From Symbiodinium natans (Eukaryota; Sar; Dinophyceae; Suessiales; Symbiodiniaceae), in assembly GCA_905221605.1 (NCBI GenBank), contig CAJNDS010002496.1:228501-288500 (forward strand): a DNA stretch of 60,000 bases, given 5' to 3'. Below are positions 24,501 to 36,500 of the stretch, one piece after another. A program made the translations under genes and the position numbers. Within the stretch, counting starts at the first letter, position 1. Every line of letters begins with the position of its first letter. The notes under the pieces are model-generated. The model made no database searches. It had not been told where the DNA came from and was given only the letters and a program-made list of their open reading frames with translations.

Positions 24501-27500
24501 GAGCCCGGTTCGGGCAACATCGTCCTGACTCCTTTGAGCCTTGCCTCGCAGTACCGTTCCATCCCCATCCAGGATGACTTGCAGGCAAAGGACATGCAGG
24601 CAAAATAATGCCAGACCCTCACCTTGCCCCACCGCATACTTTTTGGTGCCTTGCGCAGGTCACATTCGACTTGCTCAACACGTCCATGACGATCTCTCCG
24701 AATGTCAGGCACTCGGACACCTCGGCAACTTGTTGAGGGTTCGTGCATTCCTAGTTTGATGAAGCCCGTGCAAGTCTGTCCAAGTCTGTCGCTGTAGCTG
24801 CCTCTGCATTGTATTCGTAGCTGGAGCGCAGGCTTGACTGGCACAGTGAAGTAAGGATCCGCTGCTGGCATCCGAAGTTGCACGAACCAACCTTTGTCCC
24901 ATAAATGCGGTGACCTTGGACGACTGCAAGGGCCAGGCCAGTGCATCCCTCGCGCTCTGAGTGCCACCATGCATCGTTCTGCAACGCTGCTTCACTCTGC
25001 ATGCTGCATATTCAAGATCCTACCACCCCTTCCCGGATGCGCTCCCTGCTGGTAGATGCCCTTTTCCAGATGCTCCCCATTCCAGATGCCCATTTGCTGA
25101 TGCACTCTGTTTAAGATGGCCCCGTCCCAGATGCTCTCATCTCAGATGCCCTCATTCCCAGATCGTTCGTTGATCTGCTAGATCTGGGACATCACGCTGG
25201 CTTCTGGGGTCTTGCGCCGTGTCACGTCCACTCCATTGCTGGTGTCGGACTCATGCAACAGAGAGTGCCGCCTTATGCAACAGCCTTACGTCAACAGCAC
25301 TTTTCACACAACGGAACATTCTCCCAGGCACAGCAGGACCTGCTGGAGCCGCTCCAGCCTGCCGGCTCCAATGGTGAGACGTACCGTGCCACATGCTGAG
25401 AGCCTGTTGCTCACTGCACCTGTCGTGCAGTCCTTCCTGCTCATTGAATCATGCGGCCTGAAGGTTCGCACGCAAGTCGCTGACGTCACACCACCAGGCC
25501 TTGTAGATACTTTGATGCTGCGGTCACTCTGCAGAACTGCAAGTGTTCGAAGCCCACGTTGTATCTATGTGTCGCAGTTCTGACGGTGGTGTCAGCCGAC
25601 GGCATTTCCGAGAATATCATTCGTGTGACTATCCGTGGGGTTCCTACAGCAGCAGTTGGTTGCACTGCTGGCTCACGGAGGGCTGTTGACGCCCAGCCTA
25701 GCCGTTTCTGGTCTGACAATGTCTCCAGGTCTTGACGAAAGCGGCACGTCCTTTTGTCAGGCCTTCCCGGTGCCTCGTCTGCACGCGAACTCAGGCTTCC
25801 TGGACAGTACGGAGGCACGGCTGTTTTTCCATGCACCTGCGTGCTAGATCTCAGCAGCTCAGGATGGGAGCAATGGACAAAAGCTTGCAGTCACACTTTC
25901 AGAGATTGGGTCCACGTTCTCTGCTTCTGTCTGCGCCTTATTGTGCTGTGTGAAGCCTGCTTATTGCATTGCCAGTTAAAGTCGTCATCCGATGTCCACA
26001 GTTCACAGGCTGCCTTCAGCTCGGCGTTCGGTTATGCTGAGATGGAGGTCGATGTTCCAGGCTCAGGAGATCTCAGGAGATCTCAGGAGACATCCGCGGA
26101 CATGCTGAGCAGCTCCATTGCCAGCACAGCTTAGGTTGCTGGGCTGACAGCAAAGACTCTCTACAACGTATACTGCTATGCGCAGGAGCTGTAGCGTTCC
26201 GGGCAATGCGCCATCTTGAGCAGAGATGCGCAAGCCGCAGGACACCGAACTGCCCATCGTCAACGTCATAACCATGGGTGCGGCAGTGGCAACCAAACAA
26301 CGGGTTCGCACTCTTGACACGACAGCACCGACAAGCTTCAATTGCACTGCACAGGCTCTGGCCTGCAGCAGATGGGTTGAAATGTTTTCTGTACATTGTA
26401 TTGACTCTTGGAGTATCCTGACTTGTCCTCCTCATTCCTGCCCTCATCTTCTCATCTTCGAAGGCGACCTCGGGGCGGGAAGATGGAATTGATGTGAGCC
26501 TAACGCTGGACGAAGCCGGCACGGCCTTTTGCGTCGCTGTGCGCTCGGGCCTCCCGCAGCCCAGCCGCTTCATGGTAGCAGCAGGACAGATCCAGACATG
26601 TGCAAGCACCTGATGCGCCAACATTCTATGGCCAGTAAGTTGCACATCGGCAGCTCACAGTCATAACAGGACATAACAGTCCTCTTGAGGGCCCGCGACC
26701 ATTTGTGACCCGTGACCCGTGCAGGAGGATTCAGCTCGACCACTTTGTTCTACCAGTTCGCCTCTCAGCCTCTGGGTGCTACATTCGCAAGGGTTGGACA
26801 GAGCATGACAGCGTGCAAGTGCCAGGCCATATGCGGCCAGCATGCTGGTTGACATGGTTGCCGCGGACTATGGGCCAAGCGGACGGGTCCCACTTCAAAG
26901 GGGGACTGACTACAACGTGTTCTGCTCGCTGCTCAATCTATTCAACTTGCAGATGGTGTTGTTTCTCCATGAAGCTTGGCATTTGTTTTTGATTGAGGCT
27001 GGGCGCAGGACGAAGAAGGACCAATGACGGGCGACAGTTGGCTGATTGCAGGGTGCTTGTCAATGCTTTCGTGTCCCTTGGCCGCTAGGCCCGCTAGGCT
27101 CAAAACTACAACTTGCTGCGGAAGGTATGGCTTTTTTCATCACCTCTTGTGCCCTGCTAGTAATTCAGTAATTCAGTTTAAGCCAAACTCGCCAAGCCTT
27201 AAGCCTACGTCTATGCTTACACCTGCATCGCCAGCAGCGAGTGGCAGCAGCGGTAGTGCTGTGCTCGGGCCGGTCGTTTCGTATTTTGTTCCCGAAAGTT
27301 TCTTGTTTGAGTGAGTAGGCCTTGTTGTAGAAAGTTGTTGCATCGTCGATGTGGGTTACGGCCTGTGGATGCAATCAGCTGCCGTCACTGAATGGCCACC
27401 GTACTTCACGCAGTTACAGAACAGTGTCCTGTATGAGTTCTCCCGGACTTACGAAACAGCGGGTTGGGAATGTGGGACTGGGAGGAGGAGGGTGGGCGAG

Positions 27501-30500
27501 GAAGAGCCATTAGTTCTCGAGGCACCGAACGGCCAGAGGTCGCGGCAAACTGTTGAGTTGTCGAGCAGAAAGATGACACAAACCTTTTTCGACTGTGCAC
27601 TTGGCAGGAAACGGCCAGACAGATCCTGTCCAGTGTGGTCCTCTTGCTGTGCCAGGAGTCGTCCGGACGCGCGAAGCTTAACCTCTTCTTTGGGAGGTGT
27701 TCATCTCTATCAAATGCCTAACGCTGAGGCTGGATTTGACGCCTCCCCAGATGACCGTCATTGACGCCGAGGCACTGCCTGAAATTCACACTACAGTCAG
27801 CTCGCCCATGGTGCAGAAGTCGTACAGATGCTTGCTGTAGTGTTGCGACGATTCAGCATGTTTGCCAACGGGAGGCGGTGGCAAAGGACACTTTGCACCT
27901 GATTGTGCGCGTGGACGAAGGAAGCAAGATATGGTGTGCGACATGGGAATCGGAGCCTGCCACCCAGTACCTGCAAGGACATGGCTTGTCGCGTCTGATC
28001 TTGTCATAGCTTTATCCTTATCGCAAACATTCTATAACAATTCTATAACGGTGTTCGCTTCACTTCAAAGATCTGCCTGTTCCAGCGGGGAGCGTTGAAC
28101 TTGAGGATAAACTGCAGCCGGCAAAAAATGCAAAACCATGCCAAACCATGCGAAGCCAATGCCCAGGCCTAGCTAGGCCTTGCTGGTGCAACCCTGGAAG
28201 GTTCCATGGTTAGTGGTTTCATCGGCAAGCGTTCGGCGGCTCGCCCTAACTCCCAGATAGAAATATAAAAGTTTTTCATTGAGAAAAGCTCCAAACTTAG
28301 CGAAAAACCGGCGGGGGGGGGGGAGGAGGGTAAAGTTTCCCAGGGAAAGACGGGGTTGCGGGAACGATGCGAAAATGATGATCACTTCCGGCCTCCGCTG
28401 CCGAAGTTTTTCGGGCTTCGTGGCTGACTGCAGACGCACTCACGCATGCCGGCAGACTGGGATAGTCCACTCTTCGAGCACGCACTGACGCACCCACGCA
28501 TGCGCTCTTGTCTCCTTGCACCGTGGCCACGGCAACACACCGCTCAGTAACACCCGTGAAGCAAAGCATTCGAGAAACACTCGAGAGCACCAGCGCTGCC
28601 CCAAGAACTTTGGGCACAGAAGTAGCCAGCTTGCTCGGGAAGCAGCGGCCGACCACGGTGCGAGTGTCACCAAGGCCGATGAACATGTCAGCCGATTTCG
28701 AGAACCTCATCAAAGCCGAGTCTGCCAACTGCACTGCTCAACTGGCTCGTTACCGCTGTCGTGTCGCATGTCTCGGGTCGACTGTCTCGGGTCGAATGTC
28801 TCGGTCGGTCAAGTTGGATTGCCAGGATGCCTTCGGGAACGAGTGTGGCACGTTTTGGATCTACGATCTGGACGACATTGAGGATGGCTCGGCAGATGGC
28901 ATCTCTACGCCAGCGGACTTTGACGTCAGCCCGTGGAAGTACCAGCAAGATGTTTCCATTTTACTCTTGAATCTGGAAGAAGTCCGGGCCTCTGTGGGCA
29001 CCTGTGCGCGCGCAAGTCAGAGTCAAAGACATGTTTTTCTCCAAAACAGTTCTCAGGCCACGCGGTATGATTTCATCTACTGCTATGCAGAAGATGATGA
29101 AGATGATGGTTCCAGACTTATGGCGTCATGCTTCTGTTGTGCCAACTGGAAGGTTTCCTCTTGACAGCACAAAAGCAAAAGATGCGCTGTAGTCAGGTAT
29201 CGGATCTGCTGCGAACAAGATGGTTTTCGACACGGGTGTTCAGGCAAGCCAGGTGGCGGCTATAAAGAATGAGCTGGGAAGCATCGTCACGTTGGATGAG
29301 ACGCCTCCTACATTCACGGCGCTCGAGATCCAGGATGCTTGCCTGTCTTCGCCATGCATCGTCACACACAATGCCGGCATAGCTGATCGTAGCTGCATAG
29401 CTTGATATTGCTTGATATAGCTTGCACGTGTTCTACACACCTGGCAGGATCCTACAGCCATGAATGACCGTATTGTGGTATCCTTCGAGATGAACGAGCC
29501 TGGCACTGCCTACTGCCGAGCAACGCGCTCGGACTCTGGGGAGACCTCTGCAGACATGCGCCTTGGATCTTCTTGACAACGTTGCAACGTTGGCTGTAGT
29601 ATGCTGTAGTATGTTGTAGTGTGCACTACGGGTTGGATCATTGAGAACTGCTTCAAATCAAGGCACCTCAACAGGATTCTTTCCGCCAACTGGTTCTCTG
29701 CGTATGACGGAAACGGTACACAGCGGGGCCCAAAGTGGATTTGACGCGGGATGACATAGGCAGACACATCGAGCTGCGCACAATGTATTGTGCTTCAGGA
29801 CGATTACAATGACAAAGTTGGAGAATGTGGACCCGCTCCTGACAAGTCGTGATGATGAGAACGTCTTCTTTCTGGAGGCAAATTCTAAGAATGCCTTGCA
29901 CTGCGGATGAGTGTTGCGCGAATCGAGAGTCAGGCCACCCTCTACGATGTCTACTGTTGGGCACGGGATGCAGCTGTGGATACGAAAGGCTTTGCGAAGC
30001 CGAACTACATGACGCAGGACGCGATCAGTGAATTTGCCCAGAAACTGAATAGGACAGCGATGCTGGAAAGTGTCTTGACAGGAATACGTCGTTCTAGATG
30101 TTGGCAGCTCCAGCGGCTGGCTGAGCTGGCGCTTGAATGTGGACCCAACATGCTGAACGCATGTGCCGCATGGATCCTCAAGCCGTTAGAATTCCAGGTT
30201 CACCGAGTGGTGGTCGCACAGCGAACATCTGGGTGAAAGACTCCACACCTCCGACTATGACTTTCATTGATGCAGAGAGCCTGGATTCCAGCACCATTCA
30301 GGCCCCGACTTCTCGGATCAGCCTATCAATCAAAATCAAAAAGAATCGGTTCAGGTGACGCTGCAGTTGGACGAGCCCGGTACGATCTGGTGTCGGGAGA
30401 CCCATCCCCATTATGGCTTCGTAAGGCACCTTTGAGAGCTGTGTCGAGGCCAAGCCATGAGCCTGGAGGGTCCCAACGCATCAATTTGCGACAACAGCAG

Positions 30501-33500
30501 CTTGCAGGCTGCCACTTGCTTCGTTGCTTCGTTGCTTCGTTGGCTGCGTTCGGCCTGAGCTCACCTTGCCAGGATACGAATGACACCAGCCCCTGCTACT
30601 ATGAGCGATTCATTAAAGGCTCTGGGCAGTCTGTGACCGCCTTACCAAATAAGCGCAGAGTGGCTTTTCAGATTCAACCAGCGAAACGCCAAGCGCAAAC
30701 ACCCGAGAGCTTGTTCCACTGAGGTTTTCACCGCCATGGTTCCGCTGGCCTACCGCAACGTCCATATCAACGTGGACCGTTTATTGGACAGCAGCGAAGC
30801 CTTTTCCACCACCTTGGCCTCGCAGACTGAGTACCAGGCCCTGTTCGGACAGCCTTGAGAACAGGTGCAAAAAGCTAGTTGTTTTTTTTTTTGTAGGCAT
30901 GGCCTGCCTGAGGTGCTCTGCTTTGCGGAGGATGATTGGCACATACAGGTGCGCAGTAAGCAGAACTGAGTATATGTGAGCGCAAGATGCAGACACGATC
31001 TGCAGGCAAGCAGCTTTCAGCCTCGTTCGCATGGATCCAAGCGCATGTTGATATACCGGCACTCGCTGAGCTCGGTGAGTGCCAAGGCCGAGCTTCACTG
31101 CACCCGTGTACCCGAACAAGGCCTCGGAGCCTTCGGAGCCTTCGGAGCCTTCGGAGCCTTCTTTTGCAACTTAGTTGACTTATTTTGTTCGAAAAGACCC
31201 TGGAGGTACCGCTGTCGGCCGTCCATGTGTTGCGAGAGCTCATTGGAACCAAGACAACTCTGGACGAGACTCCTCCAATCTTTACTCAGCTGGTCATTGA
31301 TGACCCCACAGCCTCCAACGATCGCATCGTAGTGACCTTTGCTCTGAACGAGCCTGGAACCGCATATTGCCGCGCAACCCGATCTGACTCCGGGGAGACA
31401 TCTGCCGACATGTTTCTTGGCTTCAGGTTCCAAGCCTTCCAAGCCTTCCAAGCCTTCCAAGCCATCAAGCCGAAGTCTCCATGTGATGCCTCCACCAGGT
31501 CCATCGTGCGCATCCTGGGTGCCGGAGCCCTAGCACTTCCTGGCACTCAGATCTCGCCTTCCACTGCCCCTTGCATCCCTTGCCCGCTTTTTCTTGCCTC
31601 GGCTCCCCGTGCCTCTTATGTGTGTGTAAAGCTTAAAGATGTAGATCTGAGGGGTGCCTGAAGCGAAGTTAGTAAGGCTGGATGGTCAGCTCCACAGAAC
31701 GGCAGTGCTGTGCCGCACGCCTGCTCAGACTCTACTTTTGAAATTGCTGAAGGCGGTGCAAATTCGAGAATCTCGTTTGTAATGCACTAACTTGAAGCTT
31801 CATCACACAGGTCAGTCATCACAATGACGAAGTTGGAGAATGTGGACCCCGCCTTGACGAACCGCCAAGACCACAACATCTTCTTTGATGAGGCCATGCT
31901 GAGCCAAGTTGTTCAGCTGCCAGATCTACCGTAAAGTGGTGTGCAATGGCGTGTGTTGTCATGATTTGTACGAGTCAGGCGACTCAGTACGATATCTACT
32001 GCTTGGCCAAGGACATGCGCAGTGACATGCAGTGCTGTTGTGCAGCAGAGACAGGCTTGACGACAGGACGATGCAACCGATGATGGAGGGCTTGCTCGCC
32101 CCAACATCATGACCACCAGCTACATTGGTGCTGATGTTGGAAATCCCCTCTCTCCTCAGGGAGGTCGCACTGCAGGAGCAAGTTTCCAAGAGTTTGCAAC
32201 TTTGGGCCTGTTGGAACGCAATTTGGAACTGGGAGCTTCCATGGCACTGCAGTAGCCATAGCACTCGAGTGTGTCAGTCAGTGTGCTGCAACGTGCGTAG
32301 ATGTGGGCATACCTGACTCGAGGAGTCTGGGTTGCAGATACGACGCCTCCTGGAATGCTCCTTTGCATGAGATAGCGTGAGCGAGAGCAGTGCTAGCGCT
32401 CGTAGTTCCTCAAAATTCGGCACTTCATGGAGCTGTAAGGATCTTGGTTCGTGCTGTGGCGGTCGGCCAGGAGACAGCCGGAGACAGCCTTTTTTGAAAG
32501 GAGGGTTTCACACGTCGCATGCGTGCATACATCGCTCTATTTGCTCTCCTGAAACTCGCCCTCGTTGTGCAGAGGAGGTCCTGCGGATCACGCTGCAGCT
32601 GGACGAGCCCGGAACAATCTGGTGCGCCTCTCTGACGGTTGCACTCGCCATGTGAACGACATTCCACCTACACAGAGATGTCAATTGCTGCGAAGGTGGC
32701 AAGCAAATAAAGACAGCTGGGTTTGGATCCTTAGGCCTTAGGCAAAGCAAGGCTCGAGGCAGCATCGCGGAGGCTCACAGCCATTTTGGCTCAAGGAGTT
32801 TAGCTGGTTAGTGGTCAGTGGTCGGTGGTCAGTGGTCAGTGTCAGTGGTTCGTGGTTCGTGGTTCGTGGTTAGTGGTTAGTTGTTCGTGGTTAGTGGTTA
32901 GTGATAGTGGTAGGTACTGATGGATTGGACATGATACAATAATGTACAATAAGATACAACAATGTACAATAAATAATATACAAGAATATACAATAATATA
33001 CAAAATATACAATAAGATACAATAATATACAATAATCTACAACGACATACAATGAGAAGAAGAAGAAGATACAATGATATGGAAGAATATACCATAATTA
33101 ATATACCATACTTTACCATAATATGCAAAATATACAATAATATACAAAATGTAATATTCTAAGTCACACTAATGTACAAGAATAGACAAGACTATGCAAG
33201 AATGCACCATAATGCAATAATAGATGAACATGAAAATGCTGTATTTTCATCATTTAGAGCCTGCAAGCAGGCACACACGGTGTAATCGACAGCATTTAGA
33301 GCTGTGGAACACCTATAAATGCTGGAATTTTGCACCATTCGGAGCTTTGGAAACGGTTTAGGGTTTAGGGTTTAGGGTTTAGGGTTTAGGGTTTAGGGTT
33401 TAGGGTTTAGGGTTTAGGGTTTAGGGTTTAGGGTTTAGGGTTATTGTTTAGGGTTTAGGGTTTAGGGTTTAGGGTTTAGGGTTTAGGGTTTAGGCGTTTG

Positions 33501-36500
33501 GGGCCGACAAGCAACCAGAAATGCTGCATTTCATAGCATCCAAAGCCAGGAATTGCAGGGCAGCGTTAGCAAGGAAAACGAGCCAGGGCCAATGTAAGGA
33601 AAAAATCACCTCCGCCTGTTAGTTGGGTGCGTGCGACTGCGTGTACAACAGAAGCTCGAAAAGGGGATGCTACGTCTGCCGAGTTGAGCATGCATCTGAG
33701 AGCTGATCAACTGACACCTTTGGGCATAGCAAGGCCATGTGAACCAAACAAGCACTAACAAGCAAGCACTAACGCCTCTCCAACGCCAGGTGTCAGGCAG
33801 CCGAACTGGTGATGGCCCTAAGGAGATGCATCGGCTGGAAACTGTTTTTGGCCAGCAGACTCAGGCCAACTCCAGCGACATCTTAAACTGCAAAGAGGAT
33901 GAGGTGCAGGCCAGAATAGTCTCATGGATGATGTGTTGCACTCTCTAGCGCATCCCAGTCCTCGCGGTGCTTCCCTACTATCCCTCAAAGGAGACAAACT
34001 CCAGCGATGACTGCTTCTATGAGGAAGGGAAACGACCGATGCGCAGCTACTCATTCATGCTGTGTGGCGGGTGTGCTGAGTGTGGCTAAGCAGGACTTTA
34101 CGAAGGGCTTGGAGAACGAAACCGTGTTTCGTGCGGAGGCTGCTTTGAAGCAGGGCTCTGTTTCGCCGAGAGTTTGGCCTCTTTGCAAGAAGACTCCGAG
34201 GACCCAATGGGCCCGCATTGCAGTGTCTTCGTAGCTGGTCGTAGCTGGCGTAGCTCCGAGTTGAGGTGCCTGAATCTTTCCGTGATGTGGAGATTGAAGT
34301 CGCGCGAATTTGGCGGAAAGATCAGACCAACAGCATTCCTCTGTTGCATGAGACTTCATACGTTGTGTTCTGCTTCGCGGAAGATGATTGGCCCTCCCAA
34401 GCCGTCAGCGGCCAAGTTGGCATGGGAACCTCTGGGTCGTGGCATCATGCGTAGCGCGCAACGTTGACAGACGTTTGAGGCTTCTGCGGTGGCATCGGTG
34501 AACTTTGTCTTGAGCACCGGGCCGAACAAGGTTGACCTCCTGCAGGGTTTGGCCTTGAAAGATGCGATTGGAGCCCTAACAACATTGGATGAGGCCTCGC
34601 ATCGCAGTCTTTCATCTGAATTGCTCAGAGAACAGTCAGAACTGGCTTGTGCAATCTTGTGCAGGCCCCTCCAACCTTTACGCTTCTGGAGATCGAAGAT
34701 CCAACAGTCGCCAACGACCGTATTGTGGTGACATTTGCCTTGAACGAGCCTGGAACGGCGTATTGCCGGCCCACGCGATCCGATTCGGGCGAAACTTGGG
34801 TTGACATGCACATCAGCCGCATTGTAAGCGCCGCCTGGTCTTCACCGTTCATGGCAGGCGCTTGGGAATTTCTCTTAAGCAAAACCGCTGGCCTGCACAT
34901 ATTCTTTACTTGCCATTACCTGCCTAAGCTAGTTACAGGCGTTGATTCTTTTGCTGCTCTGCGCTAAACGCAGGCAGTGCCACCATCGAAATGACCAGCA
35001 TTGCCAACCGAAGCCTAGATCGTCTGGACAATGCCGCGTTGGAAGAAGCAACGCGCTACGACGTGTACTGTTGGGCTGAAGATGCCGCCTTGGATGGCTG
35101 GGGCATGGCGCGTCCAAACCTCATGAGCCAGGATCGGTTCATGTCTTTGCATATCATTACTCTAGCTTTGCTGTATAGATGATAAATGGTTCATGCGACA
35201 GGCCTACGCAGGAACTGCAGTGAGCAATGCCACGCACTCATTCCAGGATATTCAATGCACAAAGACCTCATGCAACGATCTCTCTCTCTCTCTCTCTCCT
35301 CTGGCAGTTTTTCTGCAAACTAAGGCCTCTGATCCGACTGGTGGTTTCACCGCTGGGGTTTGGGTTCGAGACTCCACTCCGCCAACCATGATCTTTGTAC
35401 GTTCAGAAGCTGTTGCACGGACAACCCCCACGCTGCAGGTGCTTCACCTAGTTGACCAAAAGTTGCAACTGAAAAGCAGGAATCTGCTTTTCCGAAGCAT
35501 CCCATGAATCCCATGGGTTCGAACTAAGGTGACACTCCAGCTGTCAGAGCCTGGCACGGTCTGGTGCCAGGGTCCGAGTTGGTCCGAGAGTTCTAGCATG
35601 TTCTAGCGCCTCATAGTGTCTGACATGACATTGCTTCGATTTGCTTCTCCATCTTTGCAGTGCCATGTGCGACAACCGAGGCCAGGCGGCAGATCCTTTG
35701 GATGACTTCTGTGCGACCGCCGACATTGCAGGTGCAACAAGCCGTGACAGCCCTTGTTGGGCACCAAGTCAGCTTCGCATTGCAGCACATGTCGTTTATT
35801 CACTACTCTGCATGCTTTCTGGAGTTTTTCACCAAGGCTATTTCGAAACATTCATCAAGGGCAATGTGACCTCCACATTTGAAGTCCCCGTCCACGAGGC
35901 ATACCGAAATGTCGAGGTAGAGGTCAGCGTCCTGCAGTTGAGGACTGGAGAGAGCCGGCCACTCGAGCAACAACGCGCTTACAACGTCTTCTGCTATGCG
36001 GAAGATGACTGGGTACTTGAGGCCTTTGCATGACTCTTCGCTCCTTGTCGTGTTTGCAATTTCTCAAGTGGTTGCTGTATTCTGATCTCTGCAAGCCTGG
36101 CTTATGCATGCAGGCTGATGCTGCAGCGACCTCCGTCAGCTACACGTCTCCCAGCCTGCCTTTGCAAGTGTCGCTGAATGACACCGTCGCTTTGAAAGAT
36201 GAGATTGGGCTGTTGGTCACGCTGGATGAGAGTCCGCCGTCGTTCACCAAGCTGCTTATTCCTGATCCCACGGCTGCCAACGACCGGATCGTCGTTGTGT
36301 TGTCCCTGAATGAGCCAGGCACCGCGTACTGCCGTGCCACTCGCTCGGACTCTGGAGAGACAGCTGCCGACATGTCCATTAACCGAGTGATTGCAGCGGG
36401 GTGGTCGGCAGTTTTTGCTGGCAGTGATGTCTCCATAGAAATCACAAAGTTGGAGAACGTCGACCCAAGTCTGACAGCCAGGGACGACGTGGATGTGCTC

